64,000 bases of DNA, from contig OZ240668.1 of assembly GCA_965198655.1 (NCBI GenBank), positions 3,596,001-3,660,000 of the forward strand. The letters run 5' to 3'. The DNA is from Lichenicola sp965198655. GTDB lineage: Bacteria > Pseudomonadota > Alphaproteobacteria > Acetobacterales > Acetobacteraceae. Shown here piece by piece: positions 28,389 through 36,946 of the stretch (the first letter of the stretch is position 1; each line of letters starts with the position of its first letter). The notes below the pieces were generated by a model that was not told the DNA's origin, searched no databases, and saw only the letters and a program-made list of their open reading frames with translations. Made by a program: the position numbers and the translations under genes.

Positions 28389-29387
28389 ATGGCCGAGGTC
28401 GTCGTCATCACCGGGGCGGGGGCCGGCGTCGGCCGCGCCACCGTGCGCGCGTTCGCACGGCGCGGCTGCGACGTGGGCCTGATCGGGCGCAACCGCGCGC
28501 GTCTGGAGCAGGCCGCCGCCGAAGCGCGCGGCCTCGGCGTGCGTGCCGAGGTGGCGGTCGTCGACATGGCCGATGCGGACGCGGTGGAGGCCGCCGCCGA
28601 GGCGATCGAACAGGCGCTCGGGCCCATCACGGTGTGGGTCAACAACGCGATGGCGACCATCTTCGGCGCGGTCGCCGAGCTGACGGCGGACGAGGTCCGG
28701 CGCGGCACCGCCGTGACCTATCTCGGCACCGTGCATGGCACCATGGCGGCACTCAAGCGCATGCGCCGGCGCGGCCGCGGCACCATCGTCAACGTGGGCT
28801 CGGCGCTGGCCTACCGCTCGGTGCCGCTGCAGGCGGTATATTGCGGCGCCAAGTCGGCGATACGCGGCTTCACCGACAGCCTGCGCTCGGAGATCCTGCA
28901 CGACGGCGACGACATCCACCTGACCATGGTGCACCTGCCGGCGGTGAACACGCCGCAGTTCGACTGGGCGCTGAACAAGACCGGCTACCGCGCCCAGCCG
29001 GTGCCGCCGATCTACGAGCCGGAGGTGCCGGCGCGGGCGATCGTCCATGCCGCGTTCCACCGCCGTCGCGAATGGTGGGTGGGCTTCCCGACCGTGGTGG
29101 CGATCCTGGCCAACCGGATCGCGCCGAGCCTGGTGGATCGCTACCTGGCCAGTGCCGGCTACTCGGGACAACTGACGGGGCAGCACGCGGACCCGGACGC
29201 ACCGAACAACCTGTACCGGACGGTGGACGGGCCGGAAGGAGCGCATGGCCGCTTCGGCGACCGGTCGCGCACCAGCACCCGGGAGATGTTCTCCTCACGC
29301 CACCTGACGCTGGTGGTGGCGGCTCTCGCCGCCGGGGTGGCGAGCCTGGCCGCGATGGGACGCAAGCCCACCGGCGCGCGGCGATAG
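28389..29387 (+). CDS. SDR family oxidoreductase with C-terminal extension
   Basis: A 332-aa SDR. Cofactor loop ITGAGAGVGRAT, structural VNNAMATIFG in place of the usual NNAG, active Ser in NVGSALAY, and Tyr/Lys in YCGAKSAIRG. About 80 residues follow the Rossmann fold, ending in a predicted membrane-type helix (LTLVVAALAAGVASLAA). This layout is known from SDRs found near carbohydrate genes in Rhodospirillales. It lies 63 bp after the broken GH15 gene on the same strand, so they may form one transcript. The substrate is unknown. Confidence 0.85.
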   Translation: MAEVVVITGAGAGVGRATVRAFARRGCDVGLIGRNRARLEQAAAEARGLGVRAEVAVVDMADADAVEAAAEAIEQALGPITVWVNNAMATIFGAVAELTADEVRRGTAVTYLGTVHGTMAALKRMRRRGRGTIVNVGSALAYRSVPLQAVYCGAKSAIRGFTDSLRSEILHDGDDIHLTMVHLPAVNTPQFDWALNKTGYRAQPVPPIYEPEVPARAIVHAAFHRRREWWVGFPTVVAILANRIAPSLVDRYLASAGYSGQLTGQHADPDAPNNLYRTVDGPEGAHGRFGDRSRTSTREMFSSRHLTLVVAALAAGVASLAAMGRKPTGARR

Positions 29388-29430
29388 GGAGCGCCACCGG
29401 ATCGGAGGGGTGGTCCATGTCGAGGACGGG

Positions 29431-30630
29431 TCAGCCGTTGCTCCCGACCCACGAGGCGACCAGGTCCGCCAGACGCGTGGGATCGACATGCCAGGGCGCA
29501 TGAACGTTGCCGGGCGCCGCGGCGAGCTCGTCGTCGCGGGTGAACCCCATGACGACGTCGAGGGTGGCCGTGCGCTCATGGGTCGCGTGCAGGAACTGCT
29601 CGGAATAATGCACCAGCAGCGGCGACACGAGCACGAGGATCGCCTCGGCACGGCCCTGGAAGGCGAGGTTGAACATGTTGTTGCCGCTGCAACCGGCGAT
29701 CAGGCGGGCGCCGGCGAACAGCCGGATCTGGGCGTGCAGGTCGAGTTGCTCCGGGTGGATGACGGTGAAGCCGTGGCGCGCGAACAGCCGCTCCACCTCC
29801 GGCTCCTCGACCAGGCGCCGCGTCGGGTTGAGCCGGCGGGACACGTAGAGGCGCTCCACCACCGGGGCCGCGCCAGGGAGGACGCCAGGGACGACGCGGT
29901 CGCGCATCCGGGCCCAGAGTGCTGCGGCGGGCGGGGCGACGTAGTGCTGGATCTGCAGCGCCTTGGTCGCGACGATCAGCTCGGCGCAGCGGACCGGCCG
30001 GTCGATGAACGCGATGTCGCCCCGTGCGATCCCCGTGGCCTCGATCAGGGTCTGGACGAAGCCGTGGGTCGGGCGGGTGCACAGCACCAGGAGCCGGCGT
30101 AGGCCGAGATAGGCGAGGCAGTAGGCGTGGGCCCAGGCGGGTGCCAGCAGGTCCAGCAGCACGTGCCCGAACCAGTCCAGGTGCTGGTGATCGAGGAACA
30201 GCACCGGCTCGCGTATCTCGTCCCCGACCGACCGGGTGCGCTCGCCGCGGTCGGCCAGGTGCCAGCCGTCAGTGGCGGCGGTCATGTGCCGGTGCTGGTA
30301 GGCTTCCCACGGCGCGCTGAAGGTTTCGGTCAGGACCATGCCGTCGCGGACCATCACGCCGCCCGGGATGCAGACGACGTCGCGCAGCCGCGTCACCGCG
30401 AGCGGCGGATGCCGGACGGCGGGACGCAAGCCTGGTCCCTGGTCGGGCATGCCGACCGGCCGCTGGATCGGCATCGCCGTCTGCTCGACGGCCCGGTAGG
30501 CGGACGCGGCCGATCCGGCCGGCCGCATGACATGGCACCGCACCGGCGGCAGGGCCATGGTTCCGGCGTCGAGTGCGACGAAGCTGCCTTCGCCGCGGGC
30601 AAGGAAGCCGGCCCGGTCCAGCCGCGGCAC
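29431..30630 (-). CDS. Glycosyltransferase family 61-like protein (DUF563)
   Basis: About 400 aa. The GT61 pattern is present: FLDHQHLDWFGHVLLDLLAP (conserved His and Trp), VERLYVSRRLNPTRRLVEEP, FTVIHPEQLDLHAQIRLFAG and GCSGNNMFNLAF. The family adds sugars to cell-surface polymers; the acceptor is unknown. The start is unresolved: the frame stays open to 30885 but would then overlap the upstream gene by 178 bp, and the first GTG clear of it is at 30630, which I use. Homologous-looking text (QTGPYRRIDAERL) lies just before, so the true start may be slightly earlier, possibly non-ATG. Confidence 0.72.
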   Translation of the reverse strand: MPRLDRAGFLARGEGSFVALDAGTMALPPVRCHVMRPAGSAASAYRAVEQTAMPIQRPVGMPDQGPGLRPAVRHPPLAVTRLRDVVCIPGGVMVRDGMVLTETFSAPWEAYQHRHMTAATDGWHLADRGERTRSVGDEIREPVLFLDHQHLDWFGHVLLDLLAPAWAHAYCLAYLGLRRLLVLCTRPTHGFVQTLIEATGIARGDIAFIDRPVRCAELIVATKALQIQHYVAPPAAALWARMRDRVVPGVLPGAAPVVERLYVSRRLNPTRRLVEEPEVERLFARHGFTVIHPEQLDLHAQIRLFAGARLIAGCSGNNMFNLAFQGRAEAILVLVSPLLVHYSEQFLHATHERTATLDVVMGFTRDDELAAAPGNVHAPWHVDPTRLADLVASWVGSNG

Positions 30631-30707
30631 GAGCCGTTCGGCATCGATCCGGCGGTATGGGCCGGTCTGCAGCCGGTACGGCAGGGCCGGGACCCCGGTC
30701 TCGCCGC

Positions 30708-31109
30708 TCAGCTCGGCTTGGAGGATCGCTGCTCGCTGCTGTGCACCATGCCCATGTGCGCGGTCAGCGCCCGCACCACCTTCTCGATATCGCTCGGCGG
30801 CAGCACGAAGCCGACCGGGCCGAACGCCGGATGCTGGAAGGCGATGATCGAGCCCTCGGTCAGCGCTTCCGGCTGCACCGTCCACTTGGTCTGGTAGACC
30901 GGGGTGAAGGCGGCGCCCTCCATCGGCGGCACCGCGCGCTTGTCCACCATCGCCGCCCGCGCCTGGCCCAGGATGGCGATCAACTGGCCGAGCTGGTCCA
31001 GCGTCAGCGGCACCTCGCCTTCGAGCCCGCTTTCCGGCAACAGGGTCAGGGTGGTGACCTGCCGGTCATCCGAAACCGCAACCTGCATCCGTGCCGGACG
31101 TCCGCTCAT
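30708..31109 (-). CDS. Conserved-looking small protein of unknown function
   Basis: A 133-aa soluble protein without signal peptide or membrane segment. It has an N-terminal half with QVTTLTLLPESGLEGEVPLT and a helix LDQLGQLIAILGQARAAM, and a C-terminal half with IIAFQHPAFGPVGFVLPP. I do not recognise the family. The start is well supported by GGGGAGAA 3-4 bp before ATG 31109. It lies directly upstream of the GT61-like gene on the same strand. Confidence 0.65.
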   Translation of the reverse strand: MSGRPARMQVAVSDDRQVTTLTLLPESGLEGEVPLTLDQLGQLIAILGQARAAMVDKRAVPPMEGAAFTPVYQTKWTVQPEALTEGSIIAFQHPAFGPVGFVLPPSDIEKVVRALTAHMGMVHSSEQRSSKPS

Positions 31110-31163
31110 CTGCTTCTCCCCGCTGCGAGACCCGCCTCCACCCTACAGGATCGGGAGCGCTGC

Positions 31164-31195
31164 CGACATGACGCCTTTGTCAGCCGGTCGATCCG
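31164..31195 (+). repeat. Direct repeat, copy A, left of the toxin-antitoxin module
   Basis: 32 bp beginning CGACATGACGCCTTTGTCAG, identical to copy B at 32534-32565 except one base (C against A). The two copies are exactly 1370 bp apart and bracket the zeta-type toxin-antitoxin genes. The similarity fades immediately on both sides. Confidence 0.75.
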
Positions 31196-31223
31196 CAACC
31201 GGGCGGATGGAGGCGCATGCGAC

Positions 31224-31259
31224 CCGGAAGACTTGGGACGCATCCGGAAGACCTGGGAC
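31224..31259 (+). promoter_or_regulatory. Paired 16-bp direct repeats upstream of the antitoxin
   Basis: CCGGAAGACTTGGGAC at 31224-31239 and CCGGAAGACCTGGGAC at 31244-31259: 15 of 16 bases identical, spaced 20 bp (about two helical turns), starting 89 bp before the antitoxin ATG. This is a plausible operator for autoregulation by the antitoxin. Confidence 0.5.
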
Positions 31260-31312
31260 CATGGCTTCCCGCAGCAGGTTGCCATATTACTTCTAAGTAC
31301 GGAGCGTCGGAC

Positions 31313-31522
31313 ATGCTTCTCTTCGAACAATACGCCCGCAGGGCGGAGGCGATCGGGCGCATCGGCGAGGAGGTTCGCGCCGACGCGCGGGCGACCAGCA
31401 CGCCCATCTCCTATACGGAGCCCGCCTACGGGACCGACGTGATCCGGGAATGGCCGGACGGCCGCCGGGAGCGCCTGAAGGCTGACGGCTCGGTCGTCGC
31501 CATTCCTGGCCGTGGGCGTTGA
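31313..31522 (+). CDS. Putative antitoxin of zeta-type module
   Basis: A 69-aa protein starting at ATG 31313 with GGAG about 8 bp upstream. The N-terminal half is helical (EQYARRAEAIGRIGEEVRAD), the C-terminal half a short beta-type segment VIREWPDGRRERLKADG. Its coding end overlaps the toxin start by 11 bp, the classical order of antitoxin before toxin. It is not similar by eye to epsilon antitoxin of Gram-positive plasmids; the role is inferred from its partner. Confidence 0.6.
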   Translation: MLLFEQYARRAEAIGRIGEEVRADARATSTPISYTEPAYGTDVIREWPDGRRERLKADGSVVAIPGRGR

Positions 31523-32152
31523 GGCTCCCGGCCGTCCGGTCTGCACGATCATCGGTGGGCCGAACGGCTCGGGCAAGTCGACCATCTACGACCGCCTCGT
31601 TCTTCCGGGACGGTTCCTGAACGCGGACGTCGTTGCGCGCCGCATCAATCCGGACCGTCCGGAAGCGGCCTCCGTCGCGGCCGGTCGGCATGTCCAGACC
31701 GAACTGGCTCGGCCATCAGGGCGCGGGAAACCTTCGTCTACGAAACGATCCTGTCGAGCCATCAGTCCATCGAGCTGATGCGTGCGGCGAAGCGGGCCGG
31801 GTACGAGGTCGGCCTGGCCTTCGTGGTGTTGAACAGTGCCGATCTGAATGTCGAGCGCGTCGCCGAGCGGGTGGCACGCGGCGGACACGACGTTGCCGAG
31901 GAGGTCATCCGGCGCCGTTACGAGACCAGCCTCCGGCGCCTGCCCGAAGCCGTTCGTATTGACGATGGCAGCATCCTCTTCGACAACAGCACATCGTCCG
32001 GTCCACAGCGGCTCGTGCAGATCCGGGTCGACACCATAGAGGTCAATACCCTCGACGAGGCCGATGCCTTCCATCGGCGCTTGGAGAATGCGGTTGGGGA
32101 AGCACTCACGATGTCGACTGATGCCGTGTTCGGAGCCGCAAGGCCCGGCTGA
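31512..32152 (+). pseudogene. Zeta-toxin family kinase, frameshifted by one base
   Basis: The 5' part (GTG 31512 on) holds the P-loop IIGGPNGSGKSTIYDRL and the segment FLNADVVARRINPDRPEAAS. The remaining domain, including RETFVYETILSSHQSIELMR, RVARGGHDVAEEVIRRRYET and LFDNS, is in another frame. Adding one G at 31711-31712 (CGGCC to CGGGCC) joins the frames and gives a continuous 213-aa zeta-type kinase with all family segments. Zeta toxins phosphorylate UDP-N-acetylglucosamine and block wall synthesis. The gap is either a true inactivating deletion or a sequencing error in a GC-rich run. Confidence 0.8.
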
Positions 32153-32711
32153 AGCGGAAGCCACCGATCGCCGATGTCTTGCGCCAGGGGTTGCTACGAT
32201 GATCTCCGCACACTTCGTCCGGCGCGCGAGGGCGGGAAGCCAATGGAGAGCGGGGAGCGGGAAAACCTGCTTCCGGCTCTTCTGCTCCCCAGGTCATCAT
32301 TCGCCAGCGGTTTTTCCTGACATGGGGGCGGTAACCAGCCGTTTCCGCAGGATCTTTGTTGCACGGTTAACAATTTTTCCCGGGTCTCACGCTGACCTAT
32401 CTGGTTGGAGAGCCCGACGAGGAAGGCTCGCCGGTCACCACCCTGTTGCAGACTTCGAGCAGGCCGCGACGTTCCTGCACCGCGAGCGCCGTCAAGCCCG
32501 CGCCGGCTTCCGCCTGCGACCTGCGGGGGTGTTCGACATGAAGCCTTTGTCAGCCGGTCGATCCGGCATGGGGTAGCCGCCGAGCAGGACAAGGCGAGGC
32601 GGCGTCGTTCGCTCCGCACCTCCACATGAGGCTTGACCAACGCCATCTAGTTCCGCATAATGCGGACTTGTCGACAGGCGTTGACCCGCGCTGATCATTG
32701 GAAAGACCCGG
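32153..32711. other. Region without recognised gene after the toxin
   Basis: About 560 bp. Several open frames exist on both strands, but none has a family I recognise or a good start site. A stretch near 32340-32380 is AT-richer than its surroundings. Repeat copy B lies at its right side. It may hold decayed coding sequence of an accessory element. Confidence 0.4.
32534..32565 (+). repeat. Direct repeat, copy B, right of the toxin-antitoxin module
   Basis: Same orientation as copy A at 31164-31195, 31 of 32 bases identical. See copy A. Confidence 0.75.
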
Positions 32712-32942
32712 ATGAGTGCAACGACAGCCAACCCTCTCGACATTCAGGAACAGGTGGCTCGCATCGAGCGGGCGCAGGAAGAAACGCGCAAGTTCGTGGC
32801 CGAGCAGCACTACCTGATCGCGGAAGCGGCCAAGCTGGAGCGCGACCGCCGCTTGGCGCCCATCATCGTGATCTCGGGTACCGTCGCGGCGCTGATTGCC
32901 GCCGGGGTCGGCGTTCTGGCCAAGCTGCTCCATGTCACCTGA
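32712..32942 (+). CDS. Small single-pass membrane protein, unknown
   Basis: A 76-aa protein: a charged helical N-terminal half likely to form a coiled coil (QVARIERAQEETRKFVAEQ), then one membrane helix (IIVISGTVAALIAAGVGVLAK). Similar small proteins occur next to phage or accessory genes, but I cannot assign a role. It overlaps the next gene by 11 bp, indicating co-translation. Confidence 0.6.
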   Translation: MSATTANPLDIQEQVARIERAQEETRKFVAEQHYLIAEAAKLERDRRLAPIIVISGTVAALIAAGVGVLAKLLHVT

Positions 32943-33144
32943 CCGGTTCCGCGACGTTCTCCGGCTGCTCAACTGGAGCGGCCGAGGGCTGGCCTCGGTG
33001 CTGGAGTGCGACGAGCGGCTGATCCGTCGCTGGATGGCTGGAGCCGCGGCGATCCCTGCCGGCATCGCAGCCTGGCTGGAAGCCCTGGCCATCGCGCATG
33101 AGGCGAACCCACCCCCCGCCGATTGGCGCCAGCGCGCGGCCTAG
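32932..33144 (+). CDS. Small helix-turn-helix-like protein, unknown
   Basis: A 70-aa protein starting inside the end of the preceding gene. The central part, LNWSGRGLASVLECDERLIR then RWMAGAAAIPAGIAAWL, looks like a small XRE/YdaS-like helix-turn-helix unit. A DNA-binding role is possible but unproven. No operator is evident. The pair with the small membrane protein is an unrecognised two-gene unit. Confidence 0.6.
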   Translation: MSPDRFRDVLRLLNWSGRGLASVLECDERLIRRWMAGAAAIPAGIAAWLEALAIAHEANPPPADWRQRAA

Positions 33145-33322
33145 CTGTAGCGGCACACACTGATGAATGGACCGTCCCGCAGAAGAGTGCCTTTCCGACG
33201 CATGGGGTAAGGCATGCATGTAGGTATCGGCCCGATCGTCATGAGCGGTCCTGTTGTTCTGATGCCTCCTTAGGCAGCAGCATCGGATCCGAACAACAAG
33301 AGCCCATGCTGCATCAGCAACA

Positions 33323-34219
33323 TCAGACGGATCCGGAAACGGGCCGGCCTGGCGCCCCGCCCCACACCCACCAGTCCGGACGCTCCATCGCGGCGGACGC
33401 CGCCGCCGCGCCGGCGGCGTCGGCGAACAGGCCGAAGCAGGTGGCGCCGGAGCCGCTCATCCGGGCCAGCAGGCAGCCGCGCTGCCGCTCGATCGACGCC
33501 AGCACCTCCCCGATCACGGGACACAGCGCGATCGCCGCCGGCTGGAGGTCGTTGTGCAGGCGGGCGAGGCCGGCGGCCATGGCCGGCGCGTCGGGCCAGC
33601 CATCCGGCAGCACCGCCGGCGCACGCAGCGCCGGCGCGCGCGCGCGGAACACCGCCGGCGTGGACACCGCCACCCCGCAATTGACCAGCAGCAGGCCATA
33701 ATCCGGCAGCAGCGGCGCCGGCGACAGCAGGTCGCCGATGCCGCCCATGCGCGCCGGACGCTGGGCTAGGCACACCGGCACGTCGGCGCCGAGCAAGACT
33801 GCCAGCGCGTGCAGGCGGGTCTGGTCGACCGCGTGGTCCGGCCAGAGCCGGCACAGCAGCCGCAGCGCCGCCGCCGCGTCGGCCGAGCCGCCGCCGATGC
33901 CGGACGCGACCGGCAGGTTCTTCTCCAGCGCAAGAACGGCGCCGGCATCGCCGTGTCGGCCGGCCTCGCGAAGCAGCGCCGCCGCCCGCAGCACCAGGTT
34001 GGCCGACGCGTCCCCCTCGCGCAGCGACGCCCCGAACCGGCCCGACACCGACAGGTCCAGCCCATCGGCCGGAACCGCGGACAGCACGTCGTGCGCGCCG
34101 GCGAACACCGCCAGGCTGTCGAGCAGGTGGTAGCCGTCCGGCCGACGCCCGGTGACGTGCAGGTAAAGGTTGATCTTGGCGTGGGCGCACTCGACCAGCC
34201 GCCCGTTCCCGCCGCTCAT
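33323..34219 (-). CDS. ispE: 4-diphosphocytidyl-2-C-methyl-D-erythritol kinase
   Basis: Non-mevalonate isoprenoid pathway: phosphorylates CDP-methylerythritol. The protein is 298 aa, with GHMP-kinase motifs: ECAHAKINLYLHVTGRRPDG at the N-terminus, the ATP loop LPVASGIGGGSADAAAALRL, and the C-terminal ARMSGSGATCFGLF. The ATG at 34219 overlaps the stop of the upstream TPR gene (ATGA). A frame running on to 35980 is a shadow of the TPR gene. Confidence 0.96.
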   Translation of the reverse strand: MSGGNGRLVECAHAKINLYLHVTGRRPDGYHLLDSLAVFAGAHDVLSAVPADGLDLSVSGRFGASLREGDASANLVLRAAALLREAGRHGDAGAVLALEKNLPVASGIGGGSADAAAALRLLCRLWPDHAVDQTRLHALAVLLGADVPVCLAQRPARMGGIGDLLSPAPLLPDYGLLLVNCGVAVSTPAVFRARAPALRAPAVLPDGWPDAPAMAAGLARLHNDLQPAAIALCPVIGEVLASIERQRGCLLARMSGSGATCFGLFADAAGAAAASAAMERPDWWVWGGAPGRPVSGSV

Positions 34220-35943
34220 GGCGCGGCCGAAACGCCCGCCTGCCGCAGCGCGTCGTGGATCCGGGCGGCGTCGTCCGGCTCCGGATGCAGCACCAGCGCC
34301 CAGCGCCACTGGTCCTCCGCCTCGATCTTCCGCCCGGCGGCCCAGTAGGCCGAGCCCAGGTGGTAGTTCACGGTCGGATCCTCCGGGATCTGTTCCGCCG
34401 CCTGCTCCAGGGTCCGGATCGCGCCGGGCACGTCGTTCTGCCGCAGCATCGCCCAGCCGAGGCTGTCCCGGATCGAGCCGTCGTCCGGCCTGCCGTCGAG
34501 CGCCCGCTGGATCAGCGACCGCGCCTGCGAAAGGTCCTGTTGGCGCTCCACCAGGCTGTAGCCGAGATAGTTCAGCACGAACGGCTCCTCGGGCGACAAG
34601 GCGAGCGCCTGCTGGAGGTCCGCCTTGGCCTGCGGCCACCGGTCCTGGCGGTCGAACGCGACCGCGCGCGCGAACAGGAGCTGCCAATCGTCGGCCGACA
34701 GCCTTCCTCCGGTCCCGCCCTGCCTGCGCCGGTCGTCGATCGCGTGGTCGAACGCCGCCACCGCGTCGGCGTAGCGCTTGGCATCCGACAGCACGTCGCC
34801 CAGCGCCTGCGCCGGCTCCGGCCGGTCGGGATAGGCGCGCACCAGCGCCTGCAAGCGGGCGATGCCGTCGTCGCGGCGCCCGGTCACCGCGGACAGGGTC
34901 GCGGAGCGCAGCTCGCCCAGCGGCGCCAGCGGGTCGTCGCGGGGAATGCCGGCCAGCACCGCGATCGCCGTCTCGGCATGCTCCGGCGCCAGCAGCTCCG
35001 CCATCATCAGGCGCGCCGGCGCCAGGTCGGGCTGGAGGTCGAGCGCGAAGCGGAGCATGAAGCCGGCCGCCTCCTTGGCGCCCTTGCCGCCGCCGCCGTT
35101 GTTGGGATCCTGCAACAAGGCCGCGATCACCAGGTAGGCACGCGCCAGCCCCTGACGCGGGTCGCGCACCACCGGGCGGCGCAGGCTGTCGAACAGCGCC
35201 GGCTGCACCATGCCCAGCAGCGCGATGTGCTGCACCAGCGTTTGCACCATGGCCTGCGCCTCGTCGGCATGGCCGCTGCGGACGAGGAAGCCGCCCGCTT
35301 CCTGCACCGTCGCCAGGCTGGAGTCCGAGAACAGGCTGATCGCGTTGCGGTAGAGGCCGGCCGCCGCCGCGTCGCGGCCGGCGGTCTCGGCGATCAGCCC
35401 CGCCTCCAGGGCGCAGGCGCTCGCGAGCGGACCGCCGCTCCCGGCGGAGGCCAGGGTGCGCAGCGCCGCGTCGGTATCGCCGGCACCCTGCTGCGCCCAG
35501 GCCAGCAGAAGCGGACGGATCGCCTGGTTCAGGTTGGAGCCCGGCAGGTCGTCGAGGGCTCGGACCGCGGACCGCCAGTCGCCACGCGCCGCGTCGGCGT
35601 TGGCCAGCACCAGCGCGGTGATCAGCGAGGGCGTCACCCGGGTCGCCAGCGCCGCCGCTTCGGGCCGTCCGGCCAGGGTCGAGAACAGGAACGCCGGCTG
35701 CAGCAGCTCGTGCTCGCCCGGATCGTGCGCCACCGCGTCCAGGAGCAGGTTTGCGGCGATGCCGTTGTCGCCCAGGTAGCCGGCCACGGTGGCCGCCAGG
35801 TAGGAGCCCAGGGCCGGCATGACGGCCGGCGCGGGACCGGACGCCGGGCCTGCGGCGGCCCCTCGCAGCGCCGGGACGAGCAGGACTGGGACGAGCAGAG
35901 CTGCCGCGACCGGGACGATGCGCAGGACGAGCGAGAATGGCAT
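34216..35943 (-). CDS. Exported tetratricopeptide-repeat protein
   Basis: A 575-aa protein with an N-terminal signal/anchor (VLRIVPVAAALLVPVLLVPAL) and TPR units over most of its length. Best seen are SPEEPFVLNYLGYSLVERQQ, DGSIRDSLGWAMLRQNDVPG and DPTVNYHLGSAYWAAGRKIE near the C-terminus. This kind of TPR protein directly upstream of ispE is common in alphaproteobacteria; the role is unknown, possibly envelope assembly. It is divergent from the uracil-DNA glycosylase gene with only 39 bp between starts. Confidence 0.85.
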   Translation of the reverse strand: MPFSLVLRIVPVAAALLVPVLLVPALRGAAAGPASGPAPAVMPALGSYLAATVAGYLGDNGIAANLLLDAVAHDPGEHELLQPAFLFSTLAGRPEAAALATRVTPSLITALVLANADAARGDWRSAVRALDDLPGSNLNQAIRPLLLAWAQQGAGDTDAALRTLASAGSGGPLASACALEAGLIAETAGRDAAAAGLYRNAISLFSDSSLATVQEAGGFLVRSGHADEAQAMVQTLVQHIALLGMVQPALFDSLRRPVVRDPRQGLARAYLVIAALLQDPNNGGGGKGAKEAAGFMLRFALDLQPDLAPARLMMAELLAPEHAETAIAVLAGIPRDDPLAPLGELRSATLSAVTGRRDDGIARLQALVRAYPDRPEPAQALGDVLSDAKRYADAVAAFDHAIDDRRRQGGTGGRLSADDWQLLFARAVAFDRQDRWPQAKADLQQALALSPEEPFVLNYLGYSLVERQQDLSQARSLIQRALDGRPDDGSIRDSLGWAMLRQNDVPGAIRTLEQAAEQIPEDPTVNYHLGSAYWAAGRKIEAEDQWRWALVLHPEPDDAARIHDALRQAGVSAAP

Positions 35944-35982
35944 AACGCGCGAGGCTAGCGGCTCCTCCGGCCCGCGCCAACC

Positions 35983-36837
35983 GTGTCCCCGGCCGCTCCG
36001 GCGCCCGTCCCGCGGTTCACCCCTGCCGGGCCGACCGGGGAGCTTCACGTGGACGCGCTGTCCCTTCTGCGACTGCAGATCGAGTGGGGTGCCGACGAGG
36101 CGCTCGATCCGGTTCCGCTCGACCGGCTGCATCCGGTCGCGGCGCGGGCTGCGGCGCCGCGCCCGCTCCCGACGCCGGAGGCCGCCCCCGTCCGCATGGC
36201 GGGCTCGGGCAACGGGCGCGCCCCGGCCGGCGGAGCGGCCGCCGCGGCGCGCGAGGCCGCCGCCACCGCGACCGACATCGCATCGTTGCGCGCCGTTCTC
36301 GCCGCCTTCGACGGCTGCGGCCTGCGCGACACCGCCACCAACCTCGTGTTCGCCGAGGGCGATCCCGAGGCGGGGCTGGTCATCGTCGGCGAGGTGCCGG
36401 ATGCGGAGGAGGATCGCACCGGCCGCCCGTTCGCCGGCCGGCCCGGCCTGCTGCTGGACCGTATGCTGGACAGCATCGGCCTGCACCGCTCGCGCCTGCT
36501 GCTGGCGCCGCTGATACCCTGGCGCCCGCCCGGCAACCGGCCGCCGAGCGAGCTGGAGCTGTCGATCTGCCTGCCGTTCCTCCAGCGCCTCCTGGTGCTG
36601 GCACGGCCGGTCCACCTCGTGCTGATGGGCAGCCGGCCGGCGAAGCTGCTCGCCGGCACCGCCCTGCGCGCCGAGGCCGGCTGGCAGCGTTCGGTCGTGC
36701 CCGGCCTCGACGAGGGCGTCCGCATCCTGGCGATGCGCCATCCGGCCTACCTGCTCAGCCACCTGCCGGCGCGTCGGGACGCCTGGGCCGACCTGCTTCG
36801 GCTGCGCCGGGCACGCGATCCAATCACAGACGCGTGA
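35983..36837 (+). CDS. Uracil-DNA glycosylase, family 4-like
   Basis: Base-excision repair enzyme, 284 aa, starting at GTG 35983. An Ala/Pro-rich N-terminal extension of about 95 residues precedes the catalytic domain. The domain has FDGCGLRDTATNLVFAEGDP, motif A GEVPDAEEDRTGRPFAGRPG and the C-terminal motif AMRHPAYLL. One Cys of the first iron-sulfur pair (FDGCGL) and one in LSICLPFLQ are visible. The family normally ligates a [4Fe-4S] cluster with four Cys, so ligation here may be incomplete or use others. Confidence 0.82.
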   Translation: MSPAAPAPVPRFTPAGPTGELHVDALSLLRLQIEWGADEALDPVPLDRLHPVAARAAAPRPLPTPEAAPVRMAGSGNGRAPAGGAAAAAREAAATATDIASLRAVLAAFDGCGLRDTATNLVFAEGDPEAGLVIVGEVPDAEEDRTGRPFAGRPGLLLDRMLDSIGLHRSRLLLAPLIPWRPPGNRPPSELELSICLPFLQRLLVLARPVHLVLMGSRPAKLLAGTALRAEAGWQRSVVPGLDEGVRILAMRHPAYLLSHLPARRDAWADLLRLRRARDPITDA

Positions 36838-36946
36838 GGAAATTCTTCCGAAACGCCGGTCTTCGGCGGTATCCGTTCGGCCGTCGCTCTAAGTTTCTCG
36901 ACTCGTGGTTGCGCCCGCCGGACCCCCAGCCTAGAGCCGCCCGGCG

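Noticed and set aside
25767..29246. A 1159-aa minus-strand open frame
   Set aside because: It lies antisense to the DedA-like, GH15 and SDR genes, which have clear family motifs; the frame is open only because of high GC.
31700..31725. Programmed frameshift in the zeta-type toxin
   Set aside because: No slippery heptamer or stimulator is visible, and one missing G explains the break fully.
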